Shown here one piece after another: positions 1 through 10,284 of a stretch of 64,000 nucleotides of DNA. Source of the stretch: Mesostigma viride. Taxonomy: Eukaryota; Streptophyta; Mesostigmatophyceae; Mesostigmatales; Mesostigmataceae. Made by a program: the position numbers and the translations under genes. The notes under the pieces were generated by a model. That model was not told the origin of the DNA. It worked only from the letters and a program-made list of their open reading frames with translations, and did not search any database. Where the stretch lies: contig RPFO01001231.1 in NCBI GenBank assembly GCA_009746045.1, positions 83,501-147,500 on the forward strand, in the 5' to 3' direction. The stretch's first letter is position 1. The number at the start of each line of letters is the position of its first letter.

Positions 1-23
1 AGAGGATGAATCTTTTGTCCCAT
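1..23 (-). CDS. rps3: 30S ribosomal protein uS3, 5' end only
   Basis: Start of the small-subunit protein uS3, cut by the window edge. Seven codons plus two bases are visible and read MGQKIHP, the near-universal N-terminus of bacterial-type uS3. It follows rpl22 after 46 bases in the usual S10-operon order; the rest of the gene should lie to the left of the window. Confidence 0.9.
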
Positions 24-69
24 GTTCTTTTATCCTGTGTAAAATATATCACTAAGAAAATTATTCAAT

Positions 70-429
70 TTATTTAATACTTTGAACAGTAATACTAATT
101 TGACATGTTGGTTTACGAATAGGAAAACCTCTTCCCTGTGCTCTTGGTCTAAATCTTTTTAATATAGGTCCTTTATCTACTTTTGCTTCACTGATAGATA
201 AACTAGCTTTAGTAAGACCTAAATTATTTTTTGCATTAGCTGCTGCTGAATACAATACTTTAGATATAGGTTCACATGCTCTATAAGGCATAAACTGTAA
301 TATCATTAAAGCTTCTTCATAGGAACGACCACGAATTTGGTCTAATACTCTACGTACTTTTTGAGGAGACATAAATACTCCTCTTGCTACTGCTTTCACT
401 TTAAGATCCGCATCTCTAGTCATATTCAT
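70..429 (-). CDS. rpl22: 50S ribosomal protein uL22
   Basis: Large-subunit protein that lines the polypeptide exit tunnel, 119 residues. The family core [14 protein letters not shown] lies near residue 21 and the C-terminal basic loop [18 protein letters not shown] near residue 97. Two in-frame ATGs (429 and 423, MNM) are possible starts; the upstream one is used here. It sits 20 bases after rps19 and before rps3, so it is almost certainly co-transcribed in the leftward rpl23-rpl2-rps19-rpl22-rps3 operon. Length is normal for algal plastids. Confidence 0.97.
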   Translation of the reverse strand: MNMTRDADLKVKAVARGVFMSPQKVRRVLDQIRGRSYEEALMILQFMPYRACEPISKVLYSAAANAKNNLGLTKASLSISEAKVDKGPILKRFRPRAQGRGFPIRKPTCQISITVQSIK

Positions 430-449
430 TAAAAATTTTTCTCCTATCC

Positions 450-731
450 TTAAGGACGACGAGATTTTTTATCACTTTTTGTATGCCCACGGAAAGTTCG
501 AGTGGGTGAAAATTCACCCAATTTATGACCTACCATTTGATCTGTTATAAAAATTGGTAAATGTTCACGTCCATTATGAACGGCTATAGTATGCCCAATC
601 ATAATCGGCAGAATAGTAGATCCTCGAGACCAAGTTGTAATAACTTTTTTTTCTTTTTTGACATTGAGAAACTCAATTTTTTTTAAAAGATGATCGGCAA
701 CAAAAGGGCCCTTTTTTAGAGAACGTGCCAT
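450..731 (-). CDS. rps19: 30S ribosomal protein uS19
   Basis: Small-subunit head protein, 93 residues. It begins [19 protein letters not shown] and carries the conserved block [20 protein letters not shown] and the C-terminal [12 protein letters not shown], all diagnostic of uS19. The start ATG at 731 is the only reasonable one. It lies 76 bases downstream of rpl2 and 20 bases upstream of rpl22 in the S10-type operon. Nothing unusual is visible. Confidence 0.98.
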   Translation of the reverse strand: MARSLKKGPFVADHLLKKIEFLNVKKEKKVITTWSRGSTILPIMIGHTIAVHNGREHLPIFITDQMVGHKLGEFSPTRTFRGHTKSDKKSRRP

Positions 732-807
732 TATAAACTATCCTTTTGATTAATCAATCTATTATTTATATTATTGTTTTATTGCAATTAATAGAAAAAA
801 TGAAGAA

Positions 808-1638
808 TTAAGCAGATTTACGACGTCGAATGATAAGAACATCACTATATTTTTTACGTTTTCTAGTTTTTGCTCCTAAAGCGGTTTTTCCCCACGGAGA
901 AACTGGTTTAGGTCTTCCAATAGGAGATCTTCCTTCACCACCACCATGAGGGTGATCGACAGGATTCATTACAACGCCTCTTACTACTGGTCTTTTACCT
1001 AACCAACGTGTTCTACCTGCTTTCCCAATGGTAATGTTATTAGCATCAACATTTCCTACTTGTCCTATTGTTGCCCAACATTCCTTAAGAATTAATCTTA
1101 CTTCGCCAGAAGGTAATCTGACTGTCACAAATTTTCCCTCTTTTGCAATCAATTGAGCAACCGCGCCTGCTGCACGTGCGAGTTGACCACCTTGTCCTGG
1201 AGACAATTCTATATTATGTATCCCAGTTCCAAGAGGAATTTTATTTAATGGTAAAGAATTCCCTACAGATAAAGGTGCTTCTACAGAAGATACAATTTCC
1301 TTGCCTACAGATAAACCGCGAGGGTGAATGATATATCTTTTGATTCCATTTTTATAGTATAAAAGAGCAATCCTGCAATTTCTATTAGGATCATATTCAA
1401 TACTTGCAACTGTAGCAGGAATATTTTTTTCTCTTGTAAAATCTATCAGACGACATAATCTCTTATGTCCTCCTCCTCTATGTCTTATAGTAATAATACC
1501 TCTATTATTACGTCCTTTTGATCTATGTCTATGATAAGTTAATGATTTTTCTGGATTGGTTTTTGTTATATCATTAAATTCTAAAACAGATCGATTGCGT
1601 GTACCTGGTGTATAAGCCTTGTATAAACGAATCCCCAT
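808..1638 (-). CDS. rpl2: 50S ribosomal protein uL2
   Basis: Large-subunit protein next to the peptidyl transferase centre, 276 residues, the full family length. It starts [15 protein letters not shown] and contains the signature [19 protein letters not shown] near residue 224, which includes the His important for peptidyl transfer. The gene is uninterrupted, whereas many land plants carry a group II intron in it. It lies 30 bases after rpl23. A 62-codon frame on the opposite strand inside it has no family resemblance. Confidence 0.98.
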   Translation of the reverse strand: MGIRLYKAYTPGTRNRSVLEFNDITKTNPEKSLTYHRHRSKGRNNRGIITIRHRGGGHKRLCRLIDFTREKNIPATVASIEYDPNRNCRIALLYYKNGIKRYIIHPRGLSVGKEIVSSVEAPLSVGNSLPLNKIPLGTGIHNIELSPGQGGQLARAAGAVAQLIAKEGKFVTVRLPSGEVRLILKECWATIGQVGNVDANNITIGKAGRTRWLGKRPVVRGVVMNPVDHPHGGGEGRSPIGRPKPVSPWGKTALGAKTRKRKKYSDVLIIRRRKSA

Positions 1639-1668
1639 AGAAATAGGATAATAAAAATGCTACGATAA

Positions 1669-1947
1669 TTAAGTTTCTGGAAGTAATTTTATAGAGTCAC
1701 CTGTTTTTAAAGTGACAATGACTCTTTTATAATTAGGACGGTATCCTTCAGATCTGCCAATACGTCTTTTTTTTCTTGGCGGTCTATGTGTATTCACTGA
1801 AAGCACTTTAACATTAAAAAAATCTTCTATTAAAGCTTTTATAGTAATTTTATTAGCTTTCGGATCCACATCAAAAGTATATTGATTATTTTCCAATAGA
1901 CGAGTGGCTTTTTCAGTAAGGACAGGATATTTTACAATATCAATCAT
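1669..1947 (-). CDS. rpl23: 50S ribosomal protein uL23
   Basis: Large-subunit protein at the tunnel exit, 92 residues, which binds signal recognition particle and trigger factor in bacteria. It starts [19 protein letters not shown], with the family motif [10 protein letters not shown], and has the basic loop [20 protein letters not shown]. It is the first visible gene of the leftward S10-type operon; rpl4 and rpl3 are absent upstream, as in other green plastids. Confidence 0.97.
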   Translation of the reverse strand: MIDIVKYPVLTEKATRLLENNQYTFDVDPKANKITIKALIEDFFNVKVLSVNTHRPPRKKRRIGRSEGYRPNYKRVIVTLKTGDSIKLLPET

Positions 1948-2171
1948 ACTATTTCTTACTTATAATTTTTGTGTGATGCGCCAATACAAAAACAGATTTT
2001 TTTATGCATCTATTAATATATATTTTTATAAGAATACATACAAAAATATATATTATTCATATTTGAATAAAATTCTGTCAAAATATGACAAAACAATGCT
2101 TATTTTATCGAAAGATTCAAAATGTTTCTAGTACTAAATATAACTGAAACAGCCAAATTAATATATACAGA

Positions 2172-2244
2172 TGGAGTTAAGCGGGTTTGAACCGCTGACT
2201 TTCTCAATGCCATTGAGATACTCTTCCAACTGAGCTATAACCCC
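2172..2244 (-). tRNA. trnA-GGC: tRNA-Ala (GGC)
   Basis: Cloverleaf with a seven-base-pair acceptor (GGGGTTA/TAACTCC), D stem GCTC/GAGT, anticodon arm TCTCA-ATGGCAT-TGAGA and T arm AGCGG-TTCAAAC-CCGCT; discriminator A. The anticodon is GGC, reading GCC/GCU. Most green plastids carry only the UGC alanine tRNA in the rRNA operon, so a separate GGC isoacceptor is notable. CCA is not encoded. Confidence 0.93.
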
Positions 2245-2490
2245 TTTAATAATTAAGATTATTATTAAATAAACAAAAAAATTTTTTTTTATATAGACAT
2301 AATGATAACATTACTATATACACATTAAATTTCAAATTTATTACAAAAAGATTCTGGTTTTAAAAAACAGTACTACAATTAATATAAGAACAATCTAATG
2401 TTTAGAGAGACAAAATATTAATAATTTTTCTCTCATTAATCAGAGCAATTTCTTTTTTTCATTTTAATTTTTACTATCTTAAACAAATCA

Positions 2491-3012
2491 ATGCCAAGGT
2501 CTCAAAAAAATGACAATTTTATAGATAAAACTTTTACTGTAGTTGCCGATATTATCTTAAAAGTTTTACCTACTACTGTACGAGAAAAAGCAGCTTTTAG
2601 TTATTATAGAGATGGAATGTCAGCTCAAGCAGAAGGTGAATACGCAGAAGCTTTACAAAATTATTATGAGGCGATGAGATTAGAAATAGATCCATATGAC
2701 CGCAGTTATATTTTATATAATATTGGATTAATTCATACAAGTAATGGAGAGCATGGAAAAGCTTTAGAATATTATTATCAAGCAATTGAAAGAAATCCAT
2801 CTCTTCCTCAAGCATTAAATAATATTGCAGTTATTTATCATTATCGAGGAGAACAAGCTATTGAAGAAGGTAACATAGCAACTTCAGAAATTCTTTTTAA
2901 TCAAGCTGCTTCGTATTGGAAACAAGCAATACGATTAGCTCCTAATAGTTATATTGAAGCACAAAATTGGCTAAAAATAACTGGACGTATAGAAGATAAC
3001 ATCAATTTATAA
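2491..3012 (+). CDS. ycf3: Photosystem I assembly protein Ycf3
   Basis: Stromal chaperone that assembles PSI subunits around PsaA/PsaB, 173 residues. Tetratricopeptide repeats are visible: around residues 40-70 ([20 protein letters not shown]), 75-105 ([22 protein letters not shown]) and 110-155. It starts [16 protein letters not shown], the family N-terminus. The reading frame is continuous, whereas land-plant ycf3 has two group II introns. It stands alone with long AT-rich spacers on both sides. Confidence 0.97.
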   Translation: MPRSQKNDNFIDKTFTVVADIILKVLPTTVREKAAFSYYRDGMSAQAEGEYAEALQNYYEAMRLEIDPYDRSYILYNIGLIHTSNGEHGKALEYYYQAIERNPSLPQALNNIAVIYHYRGEQAIEEGNIATSEILFNQAASYWKQAIRLAPNSYIEAQNWLKITGRIEDNINL

Positions 3013-3520
3013 ATATTCTTATGATAAGTTTATTTACTAATAAGAATGAATCATTATTTGATAAATAAATTGTAAATTATTAAAAAAGATAATAAATGAA
3101 GACTGGACTGAAATATTAAAAAAAGTACAATGTAAAAAAAATATTTTTGCTTTGGACTGAAGACAATAAAAATGGAACATAAGAAGTACAAAAGAAAGTG
3201 CTTCATCTAAAATTCAGTCAAGAAGAATTTGCCCTCTTAGATAAAACCCCTGAATCATTGAAACAGAATCGATCTGGTTTAATTGGAATTTCAATTTATA
3301 CGTACTCTTCAAATTTGATTGGAAACAATAAATGATCTGAGGATTTTGTTCGAAAAAAAAATCACAAGGTGAATAATTTAGGGAAAAGCAAAAAATGTAT
3401 ACAATGTATAATTTTTAATAAAATGTAAATATAAGTGATAATATAACAGTATCAATGAATTTATAAAGTTTTTTAGTGTCAAATAAATTATGCTTTGTGT
3501 ATAATTAAAAACAAACAAAT
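3013..3520. other. Spacer ycf3-ssrA with a decayed coding-like segment
   Basis: No gene is called in these 508 bases. Bases 3198-3335 read on the plus strand as 45 open codons (from GTG) with balanced amino acid composition, including FSQEEFALLDKTPESLKQ, preceded in the same frame by a TAA at 3180. GC content is locally higher than in neighbouring spacers. This looks like a relic, of a protein I do not recognise. A TATAAT at 3500-3505 is a possible -10 element for ssrA. Confidence 0.5.
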
Positions 3521-3876
3521 GGGGTTGAAATGGTTTCGACGTTTTAGTATATATCTTCTTACAAGCAAGTCGAGAATGAACCAATCTCGTAAACTTGAGT
3601 TCAATTGCAAATAAATGCTAACAATATTTTACCTTTTAATCGTAAGACAGCCGTAGCTGTTTAAAAGTTTTTTGATAACTTCGAGCATTTTTGATTTGTT
3701 AAATACAATTGTTATAAAACAAATTAAATAATAGTTTTTGTTTCTTTACAAATAATGTAGAAATAATTTTTTTTAGCTTTTCAAGCTCCAGCTTTGTGGA
3801 TTAGCAAAGCTAAACTTGTGAATACAAAGAAGAGATCAAACTAAAGCGGACGCGGGTTCAAAACCCGCCAGCTCCA
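3521..3876 (+). ncRNA. ssrA: Transfer-messenger RNA (tmRNA)
   Basis: Rescues stalled ribosomes and tags the aborted peptide. The 5' end GGGGTTGAAATGGTTTCGAC and the 3' end, with T arm GCGGGTTCAAAACCCGC and acceptor strand CAGCTCC plus A, form the tRNA-like domain; the seven-base acceptor pairs with G-U wobbles. The tag frame starts at GCT 3618 and ends at TAA 3663-3665, encoding ANNILPFNRKTAVAV, which I recall as the Mesostigma plastid tag. CCA is not encoded. TATAAT at 3500-3505 may be its promoter -10 box. The RNA is one piece, not permuted. Confidence 0.95.
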
Positions 3877-3984
3877 TAAGAAAAAACATATGGTATAAAA
3901 AGAAAAAATATTTTTTAATTTATTTATATAGAAAATAGTTATTTTCTATAAATAATATATAATAAAAAAGTAGTTCATAAAATA

Positions 3985-4071
3985 GCATCTATTGCCGAGA
4001 GGCCGAAGGCGGCGGACTCATAATCCGTTATCTCGAAAGAGACATCGCTGGTTCGAATCCAGCTGGATGCA
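3985..4071 (+). tRNA. trnI-CAU: tRNA-Ile (CAU) with a long class II variable arm
   Basis: Acceptor GCATCTA/TGGATGC with discriminator A and the anticodon loop CTCATAA are the hallmarks of plastid trnI-CAU, whose C34 is converted to lysidine by TilS. The anticodon stem is GCGGA/TCCGT and the T arm GCTGG-TTCGAAT-CCAGC. Unlike the usual class I form, an 18-base variable region (stem TCTC, loop GAAA, stem GAGA) and a long GCC...GGC D arm give it a serine/leucine-like shape. It could be mistaken for a serine tRNA, but the discriminator is A and the acceptor is isoleucine-like. Confidence 0.85.
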
Positions 4072-4206
4072 TTAATTATATTTTTACTCAATAAAAAGAA
4101 CGTAAATATATTAAAATACTCAAACTAATTCAATGAATATTTTTTCTCGAATTTTTATTTATCAATATATATTCAATTTTTGTATTTACTAAAACAATAA
4201 AATATA

Positions 4207-4253
4207 AAAAAAAATGGAAATTTTTGCTATCAGCAAAAATTTCCATTTTTTTT
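4207..4253 (-). terminator. 3' stem-loop of rbcL
   Basis: Perfect 15-base arms (4214-4228 and 4232-4246) with a three-base loop, extended by an A-run/T-run pairing on either side. It lies 15 bases past the rbcL stop on its transcript. In plastids such stem-loops mainly protect and define mRNA 3' ends. Confidence 0.8.
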
Positions 4254-4267
4254 AGGTTACAAAAAAA

Positions 4268-5695
4268 TTATAGAGTATCGATTGTCTCGAATTCAAACTT
4301 AATTTCTTTCCAAACTTCACATGCAGCAGCTAGTTCAGGAGACCACTTACATGCAGCTCTGATAACATCATTACCTTCACGAGCAAGGTCACGACCTTCG
4401 TTACGAGCTTGTACACAAGCTTCTAATGCAACACGGTTAGCAACAGCACCAGGAGCATTACCCCAAGGATGTCCTAAAGTACCGCCACCAAATTGTAGAC
4501 AAGAATCATCACCGAAAATTTCAGTTAAAGCTGGCATGTGCCAAACATGAATACCACCAGAAGCAACTGGCATAACACCACCCATAGAACACCAATCTTG
4601 AGTGAAGTAAACACCTCTACTTCTATCTTTTTCGATGTAATCATCACGCATTAGATCAACGAAACCTAAAGTAACTTCACGTTCACCTTCTAGTTTACCT
4701 ACAACAGTACCAGAGTGAAGATGGTCACCACCAGATAAACGAAGAGCTTTAGCTAATACACGGAAGTGAATACCATGGTTTTTTTGTCTATCAATTACAG
4801 CGTGCATCGCACGGTGAATGTGAAGTAATAAACCATTATCACGACAATAAGCAGCTAAGCTAGTATTTGCTGTGAAACCACCAGTTAAGTAGTCATGCAT
4901 AATAATAGGCACACCTAATTCTTTTGCATAAGCAGCTCTTTTTAGCATTTCTTCACAAGTAGCAGCTGTTGCGTTTAAATAGTGTCCTTTAATTTCGCCT
5001 GTTTCAGATTGAGATTTGAAAATAGCTTCTGCTACGAATAAGAATCTATCTCTCCAACGCATAAATGGTTGAGAGTTAACGTTTTCATCGTCTTTAGTGA
5101 AGTCTAAACCACCACGTAAACATTCATAACAAGCACGACCGTAGTTTTTAGCAGAAAGACCTAATTTTGGCTTAATAGTACATCCTAATAAAGGACGTCC
5201 ATATTTGTTTAATTTATCTCTTTCTACTTGAATACCATGAGGTGGTCCTTGGAAAGTTTTTACATATGCTACTGGAATTCTTAAATCTTCTAAACGTAGA
5301 GCTCTTAAAGCTTTGAATCCAAATACGTTACCAACAATAGAAGTGAAAAGGTTAGTTACAGAACCTTCTTCAAATAAATCAATTGGATACGCTACATATG
5401 CAATGTACTGATTCTCTTCGCCAGCTACTGGTTCAAGATCATAGCATCTACCTTTGTAACGATCTAAAGAAGTTAGACCATCAGTCCATACAGTAGTCCA
5501 TGTACCAGTGGAAGATTCAGCTGCAACCGCTGCACCACATTCTTCTGGTGGAACGCCAGGTTGAGGTGTCATACGGAAAGCTGCAAGGATATCTGTATCT
5601 TTTACTACATAATCTGGAGTGTAATAAGTAAGTTTGTAATCCTTAACACCAGCTTTAAATCCAGTGCCTGCTTTAGTTTCAGTTTTTGGTGACAT
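4268..5695 (-). CDS. rbcL: Rubisco large subunit (form IB)
   Basis: Fixes CO2 onto ribulose bisphosphate, or oxygenates it; assembles as L8S8 in the stroma. Length is 475 residues, the family norm. Lys175 in TIKPK, the carbamylated Lys201 with Asp203 and Glu204 in FTKDDEN, and loop-6 Lys334 in TVVGKLEGE are all in place. Residue 189 is Cys where Val is common; Cys192 is kept. The start ATG at 5695 is preceded by GGAGG (GTACGGAGGTACAGAATG). It is divergent from atpB, a plastid-wide arrangement. Confidence 0.99.
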   Translation of the reverse strand: MSPKTETKAGTGFKAGVKDYKLTYYTPDYVVKDTDILAAFRMTPQPGVPPEECGAAVAAESSTGTWTTVWTDGLTSLDRYKGRCYDLEPVAGEENQYIAYVAYPIDLFEEGSVTNLFTSIVGNVFGFKALRALRLEDLRIPVAYVKTFQGPPHGIQVERDKLNKYGRPLLGCTIKPKLGLSAKNYGRACYECLRGGLDFTKDDENVNSQPFMRWRDRFLFVAEAIFKSQSETGEIKGHYLNATAATCEEMLKRAAYAKELGVPIIMHDYLTGGFTANTSLAAYCRDNGLLLHIHRAMHAVIDRQKNHGIHFRVLAKALRLSGGDHLHSGTVVGKLEGEREVTLGFVDLMRDDYIEKDRSRGVYFTQDWCSMGGVMPVASGGIHVWHMPALTEIFGDDSCLQFGGGTLGHPWGNAPGAVANRVALEACVQARNEGRDLAREGNDVIRAACKWSPELAAACEVWKEIKFEFETIDTL

Positions 5696-7600
<1,905 letters not shown>

Positions 7601-7616
7601 TAGGATATAAGAAGAT

Positions 7617-8018
7617 ATGAGCTTTCAAGTCCGCATTATAGCTCCCAATGGTATTATTTGGGACTCAGAAGCTGAAGAAATTATATTAAGTACTAATACA
7701 GGAAAAATTGGAGTATTAACTAATCATACTTCTTTATTAACTGGGTTAGATATTGGTACTATAAGAATTCGCGCTTTAAATAATCAATGGAATACCTTAG
7801 CGTTAATGTCTGGTTTTGCCGTTATTAAAGACAATGTAGCAACTATCATTGTCAGTGAGGCTGAAAATGGAGCTAATATTAAATCTGAAGAAGCTCAAAC
7901 TCAACTAGAAGAAGCTAAGTCTTATTTTAATACCGCAAAAGGTACTAAAAATGAAGTTGAAGCTAATTTAGCAGTTAAACGAGCAGAAACTCGTTTAAAA
8001 GCATCTCAAAATTTATAA
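7617..8018 (+). CDS. atpE: ATP synthase CF1 epsilon subunit
   Basis: Epsilon subunit, which couples rotation to the beta subunits and inhibits the enzyme in the dark; 133 residues. It starts MSFQVRIIAPNGIIWDSEAE, has the beta-sandwich motif GKIGVLTNHTSLLTGLDIG, and ends in a helical hairpin (EEAQTQLEEAKSYF...AVKRAETRLKAS). It lies 16 bases after atpB and does not overlap it. A strong stem-loop 14 bases after the stop probably ends the atpBE transcript. Confidence 0.97.
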   Translation: MSFQVRIIAPNGIIWDSEAEEIILSTNTGKIGVLTNHTSLLTGLDIGTIRIRALNNQWNTLALMSGFAVIKDNVATIIVSEAENGANIKSEEAQTQLEEAKSYFNTAKGTKNEVEANLAVKRAETRLKASQNL

Positions 8019-8031
8019 TTAATTTCTGAAA

Positions 8032-8064
8032 AAACATCTTCTGCTATTAAAGCAGAAGATGTTT
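8032..8064 (+). terminator. 3' stem-loop of atpBE
   Basis: Arms AAACATCTTCTGCT (8032-8045) and its exact complement (8051-8064) with a five-base loop. It begins 14 bases after the atpE stop. Confidence 0.85.
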
Positions 8065-8121
8065 ACAATTATTCATTTTTTTCAATTTATATTCATTATC
8101 TATATTATAATCACTGTATAA

Positions 8122-8193
8122 GGCTTTGTAGCTCAGCGGTAGAGCAGGGGATTCATAAGCCCAAGGTCGCAGGTTCAAATCCCGCCAGAGCCA
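8122..8193 (+). tRNA. trnM-CAU: Elongator tRNA-Met (CAU)
   Basis: Acceptor GGCTTTG/CAGAGCC with A73, D arm GCTC/GAGC and anticodon loop TTCATAA give an elongator methionine tRNA, in the common position after atpE. The sequence fits a 72-base cloverleaf, but the anticodon stem shows G27-A43 and A31-G39 mismatches and the T stem an A51-C63 mismatch. Identity as the elongator rests on the G1-C72 pair and the acceptor sequence, unlike the initiator at 34696. Confidence 0.85.
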
Positions 8194-8230
8194 TTGAAAA
8201 GATAAAAATATATAAAGTATTTTTTTATTA

Positions 8231-8301
8231 AGCGGATAACGGGAATCGAACCCGTCTCTCCAGTTTGGAAAACTGGGGCATTACCACTATGCAATATCCG
8301 C
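8231..8301 (-). tRNA. trnG-UCC: tRNA-Gly (UCC), intronless
   Basis: Acceptor GCGGATA/TATCCGC, anticodon arm CCAGT-TTTCCAA-ACTGG and T arm ACGGG-TTCGATT-CCCGT. The anticodon UCC reads GGA/GGG. Land plants usually have a group II intron in this gene; here it is continuous. Confidence 0.95.
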
Positions 8302-8825
8302 AATAAATTATTTGAAATAATTACCTATATGTAATAGTAACTGATAAAAAAATGAAAATCAAATTATTTTTTTTAGAAAAATTATTCTATTAACATTTTA
8401 TAATTCTAAAAAATATTTAAAAATAAAATTTCTTTTTAATAGATATAGAAAAAATTGTTTATGTATTTTTTTCTATATCTTAAGTATTTCTTTCAAAATA
8501 TGACATTATGAATTTCTATTTTTAATAAAAATATCTCTATATAATAAATGAAATATATCATTCTAATTTATTAGAATATGTTATCTTGATATGGATCAAT
8601 ATATTTGGTCTTATAATAAACATATATGGATAGTAATTTTAGTACATATTGTATATAGATTAGGTTTTCTACTTTTAATATGTAAAATATATAATAAATT
8701 GCTACTATAATTGAAAGTAATATTTTACAATGACAAATTATTATTAGTTAATATTAATTTAGTCCTAATAAATGAATTATTGATTTATAATTCATTTTCC
8801 TATACATGTAATTAGAAAATAAAAA
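8302..8825. other. Spacer trnG-chlI
   Basis: 524 bases of very AT-rich DNA. No open frame, tRNA or hairpin of note; it presumably holds the chlI promoter, which I cannot pin down. Confidence 0.6.
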
Positions 8826-9908
8826 ATGAGCACCATAGATTTAATTAAAAATGTAACAAAAAGAGAAGAGCGTCCTGTTTATCCTTTCACTGCGATTGTG
8901 GGTCAAGAAGAAATGAAATTAGCATTAATTTTGAATGTAATTGATCCAGATATTGGTGGTGTTATGATTATGGGAGATCGAGGCACAGGAAAATCTACAA
9001 CTATAAGAGCTTTAGTTGATTTATTACCAGAAATAGAAGTGGTAACAAATGATCCATTTAATTCAGATCCACGTGATCCAGATTTAATGAGTGATGAAGT
9101 AAGAGAAAAAATTAATAATAAACAAGAAGTACCTACTATAAAAACTAAAATCAAAATTGTTGATTTACCTCTTGGAGCAACAGAAGATCGTGTTTGTGGA
9201 ACTATTGACATAGAAAGAGCTTTAAATGAAGGAGTAAAAGCATTTGAACCTGGTTTACTTGCTAAAGCAAATAGAGGTATTTTATATGTTGATGAAGTGA
9301 ATTTACTAGATGATCATTTAGTAGATATTTTATTAGATTCTGCTGCTTCTGGCTGGAATACTGTTGAAAGGGAAGGTATTTCTGTAAGACACCCAGCTAA
9401 ATTTATTTTAGTCGGTTCTGGAAATCCAGAAGAAGGTGAACTGCGTCCTCAATTATTAGACCGCTTTGGTATGCACGCAGAAATACGTACAGTAAAAGAT
9501 CCAGATTTAAGAGTAAAAATTGTAGAAGAAAGATCAAGTTTTGATGAGAATCCTCAAGTTTTTAGAAAAGCATATGAACAATCACAAGAGGATGTCAAAT
9601 CTCAAATTATTCAAGCACGTAAAAATCTAGCTAATGTACAAATGGATAGAGAACTTAGAATTAAAGTCTCTCAAATATGTTCTGAACTAGATGTAGATGG
9701 TTTAAGAGGTGATTTAGTAATTAATCGTGCAGCTAAAGCATTAGCAGCTTTTGAAGGAAGAGATAAAGTTTTACCTAAAGATATATTAAAAATTATTACT
9801 CTTTGTTTAAGACATAGATTAAGAAAAGATCCTTTAGAATCTATTGATTCTGGTTCTAAAGTAGAAAGTAAGTTCTATGAAGTATTTGGTTTATTAGAAG
9901 AAAACTAA
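8826..9908 (+). CDS. chlI: Magnesium chelatase subunit ChlI
   Basis: AAA+ subunit that drives insertion of Mg2+ into protoporphyrin IX, the first step specific to chlorophyll, with ChlD and ChlH. Length 360 residues. Walker [10 protein letters not shown] is at residues 50-58, Walker [11 protein letters not shown] near 155 and the sensor region [21 protein letters not shown] near 195. ATG at 8826 is the natural start, giving the family N-terminus before [13 protein letters not shown]. ChlI is nuclear in land plants. A 19-bp hairpin follows the stop. Confidence 0.98.
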   Translation: MSTIDLIKNVTKREERPVYPFTAIVGQEEMKLALILNVIDPDIGGVMIMGDRGTGKSTTIRALVDLLPEIEVVTNDPFNSDPRDPDLMSDEVREKINNKQEVPTIKTKIKIVDLPLGATEDRVCGTIDIERALNEGVKAFEPGLLAKANRGILYVDEVNLLDDHLVDILLDSAASGWNTVEREGISVRHPAKFILVGSGNPEEGELRPQLLDRFGMHAEIRTVKDPDLRVKIVEERSSFDENPQVFRKAYEQSQEDVKSQIIQARKNLANVQMDRELRIKVSQICSELDVDGLRGDLVINRAAKALAAFEGRDKVLPKDILKIITLCLRHRLRKDPLESIDSGSKVESKFYEVFGLLEEN

Positions 9909-9909
9909 T

Positions 9910-9952
9910 CAAATTAAAATATTTTTTTTAATTAAAAAAATATTTTAATTTG
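9910..9952 (+). terminator. 3' stem-loop of chlI
   Basis: Nineteen-base perfect arms (9910-9928 and 9934-9952) with a five-base loop, starting directly after the chlI stop. Almost all A/T except the outer C-G pair. Confidence 0.75.
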
Positions 9953-9957
9953 CATAA

Positions 9958-10029
9958 CAGGCTTAGTAGGATTCGAACCTACACTGGAAACTTAGAAGGT
10001 TTCTGTCCTATCCTTTAGACGATAAGCCC
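9958..10029 (-). tRNA. trnR-UCU: tRNA-Arg (UCU)
   Basis: Acceptor GGGCTTA/TAAGCCT (G1-U72 wobble), discriminator G, anticodon arm GAAAC-CTTCTAA-GTTTC, and a T arm with TTCGAAT. Reads AGA/AGG. Confidence 0.95.
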
Positions 10030-10053
10030 AATAGAAACTAATATTTGGGTCAA

Positions 10054-10125
10054 TGGGCGGTACTGGACTTGAACCAGTGACCACCTGCTTGTAAGGCAGG
10101 CGCTCTACCACTGAGCTAACCGCCC
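10054..10125 (-). tRNA. trnV-UAC: tRNA-Val (UAC), intronless
   Basis: Acceptor GGGCGGT/ACCGCCC, A73, anticodon arm CCTGC-CTTACAA-GCAGG and T arm ACTGG-TTCAAGT-CCAGT. Uninterrupted, whereas most streptophytes have a group II intron in this gene. Confidence 0.96.
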
Positions 10126-10150
10126 TTTAATATTAGTATATATATAACAT

Positions 10151-10238
10151 ATTTTAGCTTTTTTAAAAAGCTAAAATACAAATGTGATTGTATAGTGTAC
10201 TAAACAATCACATTTGTAAAAACTATACAATCACATTT
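10151..10238 (-). terminator. Tandem and alternative hairpins behind atpA
   Basis: A near-perfect palindrome at 10151-10177 (ATTTTAGC...GCTAAAAT) is followed by three mutually related arms. Arm 10178-10190 can pair with 10205-10217 (13 bp), while the overlapping arm 10180-10196 can pair instead with 10222-10238 (17 bp). It lies 47 bases past the atpA stop on its transcript and may form the 3' end of the atp operon mRNA. Confidence 0.65.
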
Positions 10239-10284
10239 TTGTTTCAATAAAATAAGTTATTAAATTATACAAATAATTTCTTTA

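Noticed and set aside
3985-4071. Calling the class II tRNA a serine tRNA
   Set aside because: Discriminator is A, the acceptor GCATCTA/TGGATGC is that of trnI-CAU, and three normal serine tRNAs exist in the window.
4224-4550. 108-codon open frame on the strand opposite the rbcL 3' end
   Set aside because: Shadow of the conserved rbcL codons; no family resemblance and no ribosome binding site.
8221-10125. A land-plant-type plastid as source
   Set aside because: trnG-UCC and trnV-UAC lack introns and chlI is present, which excludes land plants.
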